Source of the DNA: an uncultured Polaribacter sp.
GTDB taxonomy: Bacteria > Bacteroidota > Bacteroidia > Flavobacteriales > Flavobacteriaceae
NCBI RefSeq assembly: GCF_947503875.1
Contig: NZ_CANNFH010000001.1
Location: forward strand, 248,001-312,000
Reading direction: 5' to 3'
Length of the DNA stretch: 64,000 nucleotides
This document shows positions 45,346 to 55,676 of this stretch, piece after piece (positions within the stretch are counted from its first letter, which is position 1; each line of letters opens with the position of its first letter). The notes beneath the pieces are model-generated. The model saw only the letters and a program-made list of their open reading frames with translations. It was not told where the DNA came from and ran no database searches. Position numbers and translations under genes: made by a program.

Positions 45346-46743
45346 TTAATAACCGGGATTTTGAACCATATTCTCATTAGCATTTATTTCTACTACAGGA
45401 ATAGGAAAAGTAAATCTTTCACTACTACTTGGTAGCACACAAGCATTGTCTAAATTATTACAGTCATCGGCAATTCTTTCAATATTTCTACCTAATCTTT
45501 TATGATCTAACCATCTGTGCCCTTCGTATGCTAATTCTAATCTTCTTTCTTCAAAGATAAAATCTAAACCACTATTTACATCGGTAATATTTGGAGCCAC
45601 AGTTGCTTGTCCAAATCTTGCATCTCTAATCATTTTTAAAGTTCCTGCTGCAGCTGCAAAGTTATTAGCTCTAACTTCTGCTTCAGCTTTTATTAAGTGC
45701 ATTTCAGAAACTCTAAAGATTTTGATATCTCTTAAAAACTCTAAACCTGGTAATCTTGGATACTTTCCAATTAAATATACGTCCTCACTTAATCTTTCAT
45801 CATTTAAAAGAGAAATGTATCTTATATCATCTTGGTTCGCGTCAAGTATGTCAAAAAGTTCTTTAGACATTTCTATAGTTGGACCACCACCACCAAAGTG
45901 CCATATAAATCCAACTCCGGCGTTTCCTTGTACTCTTGCAAATTTAAAGATTACTTCTGTTTCATCCGCATCAAACCACATATCTTCATATTGTAGTTGG
46001 TTTGCTAAAGGGTATTTTGCAATCAATTTGTTTGCCTCTGTTAATGCAGTAGCGTATTCTCCTGTAAAAAGCGCTTTTCTTGCACGTAAAGCAGTTATGA
46101 AATCTTGTGTAATAAAGATATTATCTGTTCTAGAGTTGTCTAATAATGAAGAAGATGTTGCTAAATCTGCATCTATCAAAGTCATTACTTCATCTACAGT
46201 ATTTCTTGGTAAATTTTCTGTAGTTACTACAAAATCAACTGCAGGTACAGACAAACCATCACCATTGTTGTAATCAGGTGTGAAATATTGGAAAAGTTCA
46301 AAATGACCTAAAGCTCTTAATGCATATGCTTGTCCTAGGATATCATTTACTCTAGCTCTTTCACTAGCATCAAATTCAATGATTTCAGATGCTTCTATAA
46401 TTCTAGATGCCCTGTTTACCATTAAATATCTAGAGGTCCACATATTTCCTACAATACCATCAGATGGGTTTAATAGGAAGTTTAATAGTTGTAAATCTTG
46501 ACCTCCATTGTCTATACCTATTCTTGCATTATCAGAAAATATTGAGTTAAATTCAATAGGTGCTGTGTTATGGGTTAAGTATAAACCGTTTAAAGCCAGT
46601 TGTAAATCGTCTACAGATGTAAATGCAACATCGGCAATTACATTAGAGTTCGGTAGTATCTCTAATTGGTCTTCACATGAATTCATGAAAAGCATTCCTA
46701 TAGATAATACAGAAATTTTAAATATGTTTTTTATTTTTCTCAT
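45346..46743 (-). CDS. SusD/RagB-family outer-membrane lipoprotein
   Basis: 465 residues. Lipoprotein signal SIGMLFMNSCEDQ (Cys23). SusD-like TPR region: FTSVDDLQLALNGLY, YALRALGHFELFQYFTP, and the C-terminal RRLELAYEGHRWLDHKRLGR and a final NPGY tail. SusD forms the lid of the SusC transporter and binds its ligand. It lies 4 nt after susC and 17 nt before the lipoprotein gene, one operon. No polysaccharide-degrading enzyme is next to it. Confidence 0.93.
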   Translation of the reverse strand: MRKIKNIFKISVLSIGMLFMNSCEDQLEILPNSNVIADVAFTSVDDLQLALNGLYLTHNTAPIEFNSIFSDNARIGIDNGGQDLQLLNFLLNPSDGIVGNMWTSRYLMVNRASRIIEASEIIEFDASERARVNDILGQAYALRALGHFELFQYFTPDYNNGDGLSVPAVDFVVTTENLPRNTVDEVMTLIDADLATSSSLLDNSRTDNIFITQDFITALRARKALFTGEYATALTEANKLIAKYPLANQLQYEDMWFDADETEVIFKFARVQGNAGVGFIWHFGGGGPTIEMSKELFDILDANQDDIRYISLLNDERLSEDVYLIGKYPRLPGLEFLRDIKIFRVSEMHLIKAEAEVRANNFAAAAGTLKMIRDARFGQATVAPNITDVNSGLDFIFEERRLELAYEGHRWLDHKRLGRNIERIADDCNNLDNACVLPSSSERFTFPIPVVEINANENMVQNPGY

Positions 46744-46747
46744 TTTA

Positions 46748-49700
46748 TTAAAATTTTAAATCAATTCCAATTGTTGCAGATCTTCCATTTGGGAATGAAA
46801 AGAAATCACTATTTGCAAAAGGACTAAATTCAGGATCGAATCCTCTCCATTTTGTCCATGTAATTAAGTTTTCTCCTTGTCCGTATATTCTTACAGAACT
46901 AAAAGGTGTTTTGTCTAAGAAAGCTTTAGGTATGTTATACCCTACTTGTAAGTTTTTTAATCTTACAAAAGAAGCATCTTCTAAGTATCTGTCTGTTAAT
47001 AATAATCTAGTACCTCCTGTAGTTAATGCAGGTATGCTTGTAATGTCTCCTGGTTCTTTCCATGCATCTAATAAATTAGTAGTAACGTTAGCAATACCAA
47101 TTAGACCATTATCTTCTGCAACCCCTAATGTACCATTGTTTCTCCAAACATCAGCGCTAAAATTAAAAATAGCATTTACAAAGAAGCCTTTGTAGTTAAT
47201 GTCTGTATTAAAACCTCCTTGGTATCTTGGTATAGAAGATTTATCTGTCCATACTCTGTCTGCTTCATTATACGTTTCTGTTACGTTGCCTTCTTTATCT
47301 AAATAAAGAGGTCTACCATTTGCTGGATTAACTCCTGCCCAACGTACTAAGTTAAATGTATTTATAGACCTTCCTACAGATTCTGGAGATTGTTGCGCCG
47401 CGTTAAATACGATTTCTCCATCAGCATCTGGTTCTACACCATCCAATTCTAAAATTTCATTTTCAAGGTAAGAAGCATTTGCCCCTATAGACCATGAGAA
47501 ATCTTCCGTGTTAAATAACTGATAATTAAAAATAGCTTCTACTCCAGTGTTTTGAAGTTTACCATTATTTCCTTGGATTGCTCCAAAACCAGAAATTAAT
47601 GTATTAGGTGCAGATAAAAACAGGTCATTAGTTACGTTTCTAAAAACGTCTAAAGATCCAGTTAATCTTCTGTTATCTAATATAAAGTCAATTCCAATAT
47701 TTGTTTTAGTCGTATTTTCCCAAGTTAAGGTTCTGTTACCTAATTGGTTTGGTACTAAACTTACGGTTCCATTGTAACCTGTTCCATTACCAAATAAATC
47801 AAAAGGTAATACAAGTCCACCATAATATCCACCAGCTACTCTGTCGTTTGCGGTTGTACCATAACTACCTCTTAATTTTACATCATTTACAAAATCAGTA
47901 TTTCCAAATATTCTTGTAAGATTTACAAAAGAACCTACGGCAAAGAAATTACCAAATCTAATATCTTCTAAAAATCTACTAGATCCATCTCTTCTAAATG
48001 TAAAGTCTACACCAAACTTTTGGTCATAATCATAATTAACTTTACCTAAAACAGAAAATTGAGCAACATTAGTAACAAAAGATCCTACTGCTGGAATGTA
48101 AAAATAATCTAATACTCCATCTCCATCTGGGTCTTCCGTTGTATTTCCGTCTATAAATCCTGCAGAACCTTCTAATCCCGGTAATAATCCTGTTTGTGCA
48201 AAACTAAAACCATCTATTTGTGAAAACAAATATTCTACAGCACCAAGTGCTCCAATATTATGAACATCATTAAATGTATTAGAATAATTAAATCTAATAT
48301 CAGAATTCATTCTAGTATCTTTTGATATAGCTTGGTTTTGTGAACCTTGAAACTGAGCATTTTCGTTATTTACTCTGAAACCTCTAATACTATTTGCAGG
48401 TTGTTGTGCAAAATCTTCTCTGTTAATATGATCTATACCGAAGTTATATAGTACATTAAAGTTCTCCGTTATATCATATTTAGCTTGTAAAGATCCTGTT
48501 AGCCTAATTTCATTACGTCTATTGGTGTCAAAAGCAGCAACATTTTGCGCTATAAAAGGCGTGTTTAAAAATCCAGCAGCATCAGCAAATTCAGGATTAC
48601 CAATAATATCTCTACTACCATCTGCATTAAAAGCAGGTAAATATGGCTTACCTACGAAAGGAACAATAAAAGGATTACTTAAAGAACCACTAGTAGTACC
48701 AGCTCCACCAATACCTCCAGGGAAGTCAGATACAGAATAACCAATACCTATATTTGTAGATAATGTAAATTTATCCTTCTTTAAAGTAGTATTACTTCTT
48801 AATGTAATTCTTTCTAATTTAGAACGTAAGGTAATACCCTCTTGCTCAAAATATCCGATAGAATTATAAGTTGTCATCTTTTCTGAACCACCTGAAATTG
48901 CAATGTTGTGAGATTGAAATCTACCTGTTCTCAATAAAAGGTCTTGCCAGTTTGTGTTAAAGCTTGGGTCTGCACTAATTCTAGCTATTTCTTCATCAGA
49001 TAAAGCTCCACTAGATGTAATACCCAACTTATCTCTAACCCAAGCATTACCAAAGCCACCACCAACGGCAACACCTGCATCTCTTTCAATATTTAATAAT
49101 TGTTCTGTGTTTGTTAACTCAAATTGAGCTTCAGGGACAAAAGAAAAACCTGTTTGACCACTATATGAAATAGAAGTTTTTTGGTTAAATTTACCTCTTT
49201 TAGTCTTTATAATAATTACACCTCCAGTTGCTCTGTTACCGTATATTGCTGTAGCAGATGCATCTTTCAAAATAGAGATAGATTCAATATCATTTGGGTT
49301 GATGTTTTGGAAACTATCCTCATCAACTGCAATATCATCTATTATGAATAAAGGTTCGTTATTACCTCCAAGACTGTTTGCACCTCGTAATAAAATCTGA
49401 CTATTTCCTCCAGGTTGTCCGTTAGCTGTAGATATATTCAAACCAGGTGTTTGTCCTTGTAAAGCTGTAACAACAGAACCAACAGGTCTGTTTTCTACTG
49501 CTTCTGCACCTAAAAAGTTAACAGCGGCAGTTGCTGTTTCTCTTTTTTGTTCACCGTAGCCAATAACTACAATTTCGTCTAAAACACTAGCATCTTCATT
49601 AAGCGTAACATTGATGGTATTGCTAGCTCCAATTACTCTTTCTACTGTCTTATATCCTAGATATCTGAATACAAGTACATCTCCAGTTTTTGCGGTTAAG

Positions 49701-49882
49701 GAATACTTACCATCAAAATCTGTTTCTGTACCAGTATTACTACCTTTTAAAAGAATACTAACTCCTGGTAAGCTACCAGAGCTATCTGAAACCTTACCGG
49801 TTATTGTTTTCTTCTGTGCAAAGGAAATTTGCACAACTAACGCCAGTAATAGCGTTAAAAATCCATTAAACTTTGTTTTCAT
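46748..49882 (-). CDS. SusC/RagA-family TonB-linked outer-membrane transporter
   Basis: 1044 residues from the ATG at 49882, chosen because MKTKFNGFLTLLLALVVQIS is a normal signal peptide; a longer frame to 49951 adds 23 residues of unlikely leader. Domains: carboxypeptidase-D-like repeat (TITGKVSDSSGSLPGVSI), TonB/plug region (ASVLDEIVVIGYGEQKR, GQTPGLNIS, ILKDASATAIYGNRATGGV) and a 22-strand barrel ending in ATIGIDLKF. Imports large oligomers, sugars or peptides, with SusD. A near-consensus promoter TTG-N20-GACTTTTG precedes the ATG. Confidence 0.95.
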   Translation of the reverse strand: MKTKFNGFLTLLLALVVQISFAQKKTITGKVSDSSGSLPGVSILLKGSNTGTETDFDGKYSLTAKTGDVLVFRYLGYKTVERVIGASNTINVTLNEDASVLDEIVVIGYGEQKRETATAAVNFLGAEAVENRPVGSVVTALQGQTPGLNISTANGQPGGNSQILLRGANSLGGNNEPLFIIDDIAVDEDSFQNINPNDIESISILKDASATAIYGNRATGGVIIIKTKRGKFNQKTSISYSGQTGFSFVPEAQFELTNTEQLLNIERDAGVAVGGGFGNAWVRDKLGITSSGALSDEEIARISADPSFNTNWQDLLLRTGRFQSHNIAISGGSEKMTTYNSIGYFEQEGITLRSKLERITLRSNTTLKKDKFTLSTNIGIGYSVSDFPGGIGGAGTTSGSLSNPFIVPFVGKPYLPAFNADGSRDIIGNPEFADAAGFLNTPFIAQNVAAFDTNRRNEIRLTGSLQAKYDITENFNVLYNFGIDHINREDFAQQPANSIRGFRVNNENAQFQGSQNQAISKDTRMNSDIRFNYSNTFNDVHNIGALGAVEYLFSQIDGFSFAQTGLLPGLEGSAGFIDGNTTEDPDGDGVLDYFYIPAVGSFVTNVAQFSVLGKVNYDYDQKFGVDFTFRRDGSSRFLEDIRFGNFFAVGSFVNLTRIFGNTDFVNDVKLRGSYGTTANDRVAGGYYGGLVLPFDLFGNGTGYNGTVSLVPNQLGNRTLTWENTTKTNIGIDFILDNRRLTGSLDVFRNVTNDLFLSAPNTLISGFGAIQGNNGKLQNTGVEAIFNYQLFNTEDFSWSIGANASYLENEILELDGVEPDADGEIVFNAAQQSPESVGRSINTFNLVRWAGVNPANGRPLYLDKEGNVTETYNEADRVWTDKSSIPRYQGGFNTDINYKGFFVNAIFNFSADVWRNNGTLGVAEDNGLIGIANVTTNLLDAWKEPGDITSIPALTTGGTRLLLTDRYLEDASFVRLKNLQVGYNIPKAFLDKTPFSSVRIYGQGENLITWTKWRGFDPEFSPFANSDFFSFPNGRSATIGIDLKF

Positions 49883-50156
49883 TGTATAATTATTTGAATT
49901 AATTAATTCCAAAAGTCTTAAATAAAACTTAATAAAACAATTTTTTAACAAAAAATGTTTAAATATTTTTTCATTTTTTTAGTCAATTTTAAGACGGTCA
50001 TTTTTCATATTCTTTTTTTTATTCGTATTTTTTTGATAAATATTCAATGATTTTCCGTTTTTGTTGATTTAAGTGTATGTATGTGGTTGTATTTTTATTT
50101 AAACTCAGTTTAGGGTTTTATGATTTTATTTTGAATTTATCTAAGGGTTTAAATTT

Positions 50157-51806
50157 TTAGAAAAACGTAGTCCAGTTAATTAATAATTGTGTATTTCTAA
50201 TATTAATTTGTTGCTTTACATTGTTACCCGTAACTGCGGATAGGTTTATTTTGGAGTTGTTGGAGGAAAAGGTGTAGCCAAGGCCAAGGCCAAATAATTG
50301 CTGCTGAATTTTGTTTTGTACTGCAATGGCAAGGTCTGTTATACTATATAAATATGCTTTTCGTGAAGTTTGGTATCTGTATTCTATTTGCTGAATAGTA
50401 AATCGATCTGTAAATATACTTTTATTATTAAAACCTCGAACCGAGTTTACGCCTCCTATTCTATAAAGCTCATTTTGTAAAAAGGAGTCTGAATTTAACA
50501 AACTAGCTTTATTACGCAGATATATTGCGGATCTCCTTTTTAAATTTATAAAATAGCTTATGTCTGTGGCTATTTGTATTTGATTTGTTCTTTGTGATGT
50601 AATCCTTTGTCCATATTTGCCAGATATAGCTAAGTTAAATTTGTTGTTATTAAAAAAACTATTGCTAGGTATTTTAAAATTATATCCTAAACCGAAAAAA
50701 AAGTTATTAAAACTTGATAATTCTTGAGTTGTTCTGCTGGTGTTTGAATTTTCGGACTGAAAAGATAAACTTAGGTTTGTATTTGCTTTTATTTGGTAAG
50801 ACGTATGTAAATAAAGTTTGGTATTAATAAAGGTTGAGTCTTGCTTGAACAATGTAAATCCTAGGTTAGGTGTAATTTTTGTGTTAAAAATATATGGAGT
50901 TTTTACATTAACTAGTAACTCTTGGCTTGTGTTACCTAAGCTGTTCCAAAACAATTCAAAGTTTTCTCCACGATTTAATACATTATTCAATTTTAAATCT
51001 AAATGACCATTAAATGCGAGTTTACCATTCTCTTCAGAATTAAAATTTATCAAACCATCAAAGCTGTTATTCTGTTTTCTTTTGATGTACATATATAATA
51101 ACGTGGAATCTTTTTTAAATAGAACTTCGGGAGGTTTTATTTCTTCTATAAAATTTAAGCTCTGAGATAAAATAGAAATCTTTTTTATGATCTGTTGATT
51201 AAAAATGGTGTTTTTGTCAATATTGAAAAAGTTTGTTGTAAATTTTTTAGGGAAGTTGGTGTACTCTTTATAAATAACATTGTCGATTTTTCTTGCTTTA
51301 CTGTAACTTATATATAGGTCTGCAAAGATATTATTGCTACTTAGCTCAAAGTTTTGTAATTTAATTTTAGAGAAAGAATAACCCTGTTCCTCTAGTGTGT
51401 TTGTTATTTTTTTGTTGAAGTCTTCTAATTGAGATATCTGTAGCTTTATATTTGTTTGTTTTAATTTTAAAATTTTCAAAAACTCATGATCTGTGTTAGT
51501 TAATTTTAACGTTATGGAATCCGTTTTTTTTCGAAGTGAAAAATAGGCTGTATAGTTTCTTTCTTTTAAAATTAAACTGTCTAAAGAACTTAAAAAGTAC
51601 CCTTCTTTTTTTAATTTATTTGAAATATAATTTAGATTGCTAAATAGTTGTATAGAATCTTTTGCCTCTTTGTTAAAGTCTATGCTGTTTAAAAATACTT
51701 GTTCTTTTTGTTTTATAGATTTTAGTATAAGCTCTTGTGAAAAACTTTTACCTATATATAAGGTGTTCAGAAAAACAAAAGAAAGAAAGATATTTTTGAT
51801 GCTCAA
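50157..51806 (-). CDS. Omp85-like outer-membrane protein (TTG start)
   Basis: 549 residues, with signal FLSFVFLNTLYIGKSFSQ. A region with helix-strand alternation (residues about 20-250) could hold POTRA-like domains; the C-terminal 300 residues form a barrel with LYRIGGVNSVRGFNNKS, the RGF motif of Omp85 proteins, and an end LLINWTTFF with terminal phenylalanine. It probably inserts or secretes outer-membrane proteins, but it is shorter than BamA. No ATG is in the frame; a TAA lies 4 codons before TTG 51806, which is taken as the start. It is divergent from rpsL. Confidence 0.78.
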   Translation of the reverse strand: MSIKNIFLSFVFLNTLYIGKSFSQELILKSIKQKEQVFLNSIDFNKEAKDSIQLFSNLNYISNKLKKEGYFLSSLDSLILKERNYTAYFSLRKKTDSITLKLTNTDHEFLKILKLKQTNIKLQISQLEDFNKKITNTLEEQGYSFSKIKLQNFELSSNNIFADLYISYSKARKIDNVIYKEYTNFPKKFTTNFFNIDKNTIFNQQIIKKISILSQSLNFIEEIKPPEVLFKKDSTLLYMYIKRKQNNSFDGLINFNSEENGKLAFNGHLDLKLNNVLNRGENFELFWNSLGNTSQELLVNVKTPYIFNTKITPNLGFTLFKQDSTFINTKLYLHTSYQIKANTNLSLSFQSENSNTSRTTQELSSFNNFFFGLGYNFKIPSNSFFNNNKFNLAISGKYGQRITSQRTNQIQIATDISYFINLKRRSAIYLRNKASLLNSDSFLQNELYRIGGVNSVRGFNNKSIFTDRFTIQQIEYRYQTSRKAYLYSITDLAIAVQNKIQQQLFGLGLGYTFSSNNSKINLSAVTGNNVKQQINIRNTQLLINWTTFF

Positions 51807-51894
51807 AGCGTATATTTATGTTTTCAAAAGTAATTTAAAATGTATTGTTTTTCGGATTAAGAAAATACTTTTTTAAAAAATAACTTGCTGATAC

Positions 51895-51924
51895 TTGTAT
51901 AATTATAAATTAGTTGTACATTTG
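51895..51924 (+). promoter_or_regulatory. Promoter of the str operon
   Basis: TTG at 51895-51897, 19-nt spacer and TACATTTG at 51917-51924: a full match to the flavobacterial consensus TTG-N17-20-TAnnTTTG, 58 bp before rpsL. A CCCTTA/TAAGGG stem at 51929-51944 begins the leader. Confidence 0.85.
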
Positions 51925-51981
51925 CAGACCCTTAAAAATAAGGGAATGTTTAATATAAACGAAAAACAGTAATAATTTAGT

Positions 51982-52356
51982 ATGCCAACTATTCAACAAT
52001 TAGTTCGTAAAGGAAGAACCAAAATAACTAAGAAGAGTAAATCGGCTGCTTTGTCGTCTTGTCCTCAAAGACGTGGAGTTTGTACTCGTGTTTATACCAC
52101 AACGCCAAAAAAACCTAATTCAGCAATGCGTAAAGTTGCCAGGGTTAGATTAACAAATGGTAATGAGATAAACGCATACATTCCAGGTGAAGGACACAAC
52201 TTGCAAGAGCACTCGATAGTATTAGTTAGAGGTGGAAGGGTAAAAGATTTACCAGGTGTTAAATATCACGTGGTACGTGGAGCATTAGATACAGCAGGTG
52301 TTGAGGGAAGAACTCAACGTAGGTCTAAGTATGGTGCGAAACGCCCAAAAAAGTAA
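51982..52356 (+). CDS. rpsL: Ribosomal protein S12
   Basis: 124 residues. Part of the decoding centre of the 30S subunit. [11 protein letters not shown] at the start, [20 protein letters not shown] and the loop [18 protein letters not shown] are canonical. The two lysines whose change gives streptomycin resistance (in TTPKKPNS and GRVKDLPG) are the wild-type form. First gene of the str unit, with its own promoter. Confidence 0.99.
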   Translation: MPTIQQLVRKGRTKITKKSKSAALSSCPQRRGVCTRVYTTTPKKPNSAMRKVARVRLTNGNEINAYIPGEGHNLQEHSIVLVRGGRVKDLPGVKYHVVRGALDTAGVEGRTQRRSKYGAKRPKK

Positions 52357-52383
52357 AATTAGTAACTTTTTTAATGTAAAGAC

Positions 52384-52863
52384 ATGAGAAAAAGAGCAGC
52401 AAAAAAAAGAGTCTTATTGCCAGATCCAAAGTTTAATGATCAGTTAGTAACACGTTTCGTAAACAACTTAATGTGGAGTGGTAAGAAGTCAGTAGCCTTT
52501 AAAGTATTTTATGATGCTTTAGAGATTGTAGAAGAAAGAAAAGGAGAAGGCGAAGAAAAGTCGGCTTTAGAAATCTGGAAAGAAGGTTTGTCTAATGTAA
52601 TGCCACACGTAGAAGTTCGTTCTAGACGTGTTGGTGGGGCAACATTCCAAATTCCAATGCAAATTAGACCAGATCGTAAAGTATCTATGGCTATCAAATG
52701 GATGATTTTGTACACTCGTAAGAGAAACGAAAAAACAATGGCACAGCGTTTAGCTGCTGAAATTTTAGCTGCGGCTAAAGAAGAAGGTGCTGCTGTTAAA
52801 AAACGTACAGATACTCACAAAATGGCAGAAGCTAACAAAGCTTTTTCACACTTTAGATTTTAA
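52384..52863 (+). CDS. rpsG: Ribosomal protein S7
   Basis: 159 residues. Primary 16S-binding protein of the 30S head. [54 protein letters not shown] and the C-terminal [14 protein letters not shown] match S7; length as expected. It lies 27 nt after rpsL and 5 nt before fusA in the str unit. Confidence 0.99.
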   Translation: MRKRAAKKRVLLPDPKFNDQLVTRFVNNLMWSGKKSVAFKVFYDALEIVEERKGEGEEKSALEIWKEGLSNVMPHVEVRSRRVGGATFQIPMQIRPDRKVSMAIKWMILYTRKRNEKTMAQRLAAEILAAAKEEGAAVKKRTDTHKMAEANKAFSHFRF

Positions 52864-52868
52864 TAGAA

Positions 52869-54986
52869 ATGGCTAGAGATTTAAAATATACTAGAAATAT
52901 TGGTATTGCAGCACATATTGATGCTGGTAAAACCACAACTACAGAGCGTGTATTGTACTATACAGGTGTTTCTCATAAAATTGGAGAAGTGCATGATGGT
53001 GCAGCAACAATGGACTGGATGGAGCAAGAGCAGGAAAGAGGTATTACAATTACTTCTGCTGCAACAACTTGTACTTGGCAGTTTCCATTAGAAAACGCAA
53101 AACCAACTCCAGATACTAAAGGGTATCACTTTAATATTATTGATACTCCTGGTCACGTAGATTTTACTGTTGAAGTAAATAGATCTTTACGTGTATTAGA
53201 TGGTTTGGTATTCTTGTTTAGTGCAGTAGATGGTGTTGAGCCACAATCTGAAACGAACTGGAGATTAGCTGATAATTACAAAGTACCAAGAATTGGTTTT
53301 GTGAATAAAATGGACCGTCAAGGGTCTGATTTCTTAGCAGTATGTCAGCAAGTAAAAGATATGTTAAAGTCTAACGCAGTGCCAATCGTTTTAAACATTG
53401 GTGATGAGGATGAGTTTAAAGGTATCATTGACTTAGTAAAAAACCGTGCTATTGTATGGCATGACGAAACTCAGGGGGCAACTTTCGATGTTATCGATAT
53501 TCCTGAGGATATGAAAGAAGAAGCTCGTAAATACCGTGCACTTTTAATTGAAGAAGTAGCAAGTTATGATGAGAATCTTTTAGAAAAATTTATGGAAGAT
53601 GAAGATTCTATTACAGAAGAAGAAGTGCATGCTGCACTTAGAGCTGCTGTAATGGATATGGCAATTATTCCTATGATTTGTGGATCTGCATTTAAAAATA
53701 AAGGTGTCCAGTTCCTATTAGATGCTGTATGTCGTTATTTACCTTCACCTATAGATAAAGAAGGTATAGTAGGTGTTAACCCAGATACAGATGAAGAAGA
53801 AATTCGTAAGCCAGATGTAAAGGAGCCTTTTGCTGCTTTAGCATTTAAGATTGCTACTGACCCGTTTGTAGGTCGTTTAGCATTTTTTAGAGCATATTCA
53901 GGTCGTTTAGATGCGGGTTCTTATGTTTTAAATAACCGTTCTCAGAAAAAAGAGCGTATCTCTCGTATCTATCAAATGCATGCGAATAAGCAAAACGCAA
54001 TTGATTATATTGAAGCAGGAGATATTGGGGCAGCTGTAGGTTTTAAATCTATTAAAACAGGAGATACGTTATCTTCTCAAGAGCACCCAATTGTTTTAGA
54101 ATCAATGGATTTTCCAGATCCAGTAATTGGTATTGCTGTAGAGCCTAAAACAAAAGCAGATGTAGATAAATTAGGTATCGGTCTTGGTAAGTTAGCTGAA
54201 GAAGATCCTACGTTTACAGTAAGAACAGATGAGGCTTCTGGACAAACTATTATTTCAGGAATGGGAGAGTTGCATTTAGATGTAATTGTAGACCGTTTAA
54301 AGCGTGAGTTTAAAGTAGAAGTTAGTCAAGGCCAGCCTCAGGTTGAGTATAAAGAAGCTATTACGGCAACAGCAGATCACAGAGAAGTTTATAAAAAGCA
54401 ATCTGGTGGTCGTGGTAAGTTCGCTGATATTGTATTTACTATGGAGCCTGCAGATGAAGGTGTTCAAGGTTTACAATTTGAATCTGTAATTAAAGGTGGT
54501 AACGTTCCTAAAGAATTTGTTCCTTCTGTTGAAAAAGGATTCAAAGAAGCAATGAAAAATGGTCCTTTAGCGGGTTACGAAATGGATTCTATGAAAGTAA
54601 CCTTAAAAGATGGTTCTTTCCACGCGGTGGATTCAGATCAATTGTCTTTTGAGTTAGCTGCAAAATTAGGTTATAAAAATGCTGCGAAAGCTGCAAAAGC
54701 CAAGATTATGGAGCCTTTAATGAAATTGGAAGTGTTAACTCCAGAGGAGAACATGGGAGATATCGTTGGGGATTTAAATAGAAGAAGAGGCCAGGTTAAT
54801 GATATGTCTGATAGAAATGGAGCGAAGGTTGTAAAAGCAATTGTACCATTATCAGAAATGTTTGGTTATGTTACAGCATTAAGAACAATGTCTTCAGGTA
54901 GAGCTACTTCTACTATGGAATTTTCTCATTATGCAGAAACACCATCAAATATTTCAGAAGAAGTAATCGCTGCTGCAAAAGGATAA
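52869..54986 (+). CDS. fusA: Translation elongation factor G
   Basis: 705 residues, full length. GTPase that drives translocation on the ribosome. G domain: [19 protein letters not shown] (G1), [11 protein letters not shown] (G2), DTPGHVDF (G3), NKMDR (G4), then domains II-V with the [19 protein letters not shown] segment. A single EF-G of the normal bacterial type. In many phyla tuf follows; here rpsJ follows directly, as in other Bacteroidota. Confidence 0.99.
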   Translation: MARDLKYTRNIGIAAHIDAGKTTTTERVLYYTGVSHKIGEVHDGAATMDWMEQEQERGITITSAATTCTWQFPLENAKPTPDTKGYHFNIIDTPGHVDFTVEVNRSLRVLDGLVFLFSAVDGVEPQSETNWRLADNYKVPRIGFVNKMDRQGSDFLAVCQQVKDMLKSNAVPIVLNIGDEDEFKGIIDLVKNRAIVWHDETQGATFDVIDIPEDMKEEARKYRALLIEEVASYDENLLEKFMEDEDSITEEEVHAALRAAVMDMAIIPMICGSAFKNKGVQFLLDAVCRYLPSPIDKEGIVGVNPDTDEEEIRKPDVKEPFAALAFKIATDPFVGRLAFFRAYSGRLDAGSYVLNNRSQKKERISRIYQMHANKQNAIDYIEAGDIGAAVGFKSIKTGDTLSSQEHPIVLESMDFPDPVIGIAVEPKTKADVDKLGIGLGKLAEEDPTFTVRTDEASGQTIISGMGELHLDVIVDRLKREFKVEVSQGQPQVEYKEAITATADHREVYKKQSGGRGKFADIVFTMEPADEGVQGLQFESVIKGGNVPKEFVPSVEKGFKEAMKNGPLAGYEMDSMKVTLKDGSFHAVDSDQLSFELAAKLGYKNAAKAAKAKIMEPLMKLEVLTPEENMGDIVGDLNRRRGQVNDMSDRNGAKVVKAIVPLSEMFGYVTALRTMSSGRATSTMEFSHYAETPSNISEEVIAAAKG

Positions 54987-55004
54987 TCTACTAAACAATA
55001 CAAG

Positions 55005-55310
55005 ATGAGTCAAAAAATTAGAATAAAATTAAAGTCTTACGATTATAATTTAGTAGATAAATCTGCTGAAAAAATAGTAAAGACGGTAAAAAGTACTGGT
55101 GCTGTAGTTAACGGTCCAATACCATTACCAACACATAAAAAGATTTTTACAGTATTACGTTCACCACACGTAAACAAAAAATCTAGAGAGCAATTTCAAT
55201 TAGCTGCTTACAAAAGGTTATTAGACATTTATAGTTCTTCTTCGAAAACTATTGATGCTTTAATGAAGCTTGAGTTACCAAGCGGTGTTGAAGTTGAGAT
55301 TAAGGTGTAA
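55005..55310 (+). CDS. rpsJ: Ribosomal protein S10
   Basis: 101 residues. 30S head protein and, in its free form, a NusG/NusB partner in antitermination. [43 protein letters not shown] and [18 protein letters not shown] are canonical. It closes the str unit; hairpins and a separate promoter follow before rplC. Confidence 0.99.
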   Translation: MSQKIRIKLKSYDYNLVDKSAEKIVKTVKSTGAVVNGPIPLPTHKKIFTVLRSPHVNKKSREQFQLAAYKRLLDIYSSSSKTIDALMKLELPSGVEVEIKV

Positions 55311-55317
55311 TGAAACT

Positions 55318-55372
55318 CAACTTTTCACCTGAAAAGTTGTAAGTTGAATGCATTCCGAACTTGTTTCGGAAT
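55318..55372. repeat. Two adjacent palindromes after rpsJ
   Basis: CAACTTTTC-acct-GAAAAGTTG (55318-55339) is a perfect 9-bp stem. ATTCCGAA-cttgt-TTCGGAAT (55352-55372) is a perfect 8-bp stem of the dispersed palindrome type also present near 17395 and 20470. No T-run follows either, so they are more likely RNA-stability or repeat structures than terminators. Confidence 0.6.
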
Positions 55373-55394
55373 CTCTAAAAGATTAAAAGTAGAT

Positions 55395-55427
55395 AACTTT
55401 CGGTTTAATTTTGTTAAACCGAAAGTT
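55395..55427 (+). terminator. Long inverted repeat, probable terminator of the str unit
   Basis: AACTTTCGGTTTAA (55395-55408) is the exact reverse complement of TTAAACCGAAAGTT (55414-55427), loop TTTTG, followed by TTTC. It overlaps the rplC promoter: the TTG box is in its loop and its right arm is in the spacer. Confidence 0.7.
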
Positions 55428-55440
55428 TTCAATACTTTTG
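55411..55440 (+). promoter_or_regulatory. Promoter of the rplC unit
   Basis: TTG at 55411-55413, a 19-nt spacer and TACTTTTG at 55433-55440, matching the flavobacterial consensus exactly. The resulting leader to rplC is about 230 nt. Confidence 0.85.
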
Positions 55441-55540
55441 CAACCCGAAATAGAGTAGGGTAATGCTTTTTTTGATGTGAAATTCAATTAGAGTAACATG
55501 TCCAGAGCGTTTCGCGAAGGAAAAACGGTAAAAACAAAAT

Positions 55541-55572
55541 CAGCGTTGAATTTGTTTTGCGCTGTTTTTTTT
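55541..55572 (+). promoter_or_regulatory. Possible attenuator hairpin in the rplC leader
   Basis: CAGCG (55541-55545) and CGCTG (55560-55564) form a stem followed directly by eight T (55565-55572), an intrinsic terminator shape placed inside the leader, after the promoter and before rplC. It might let a ribosomal protein control read-through; this is inference. Confidence 0.5.
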
Positions 55573-55676
55573 GAACTAAACTCTAAAGATATGTAAAAAC
55601 GAAACATTAGTTTCAAACAAATATTTATAAATAGACGCGCTGGATAAAATAAATCTATCGTCTTAAAATTAACAAA

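Noticed and set aside
46748..49951. Longer SusC start at 49951
   Set aside because: Adds 23 residues before a normal signal peptide; the ATG at 49882 is preferred.
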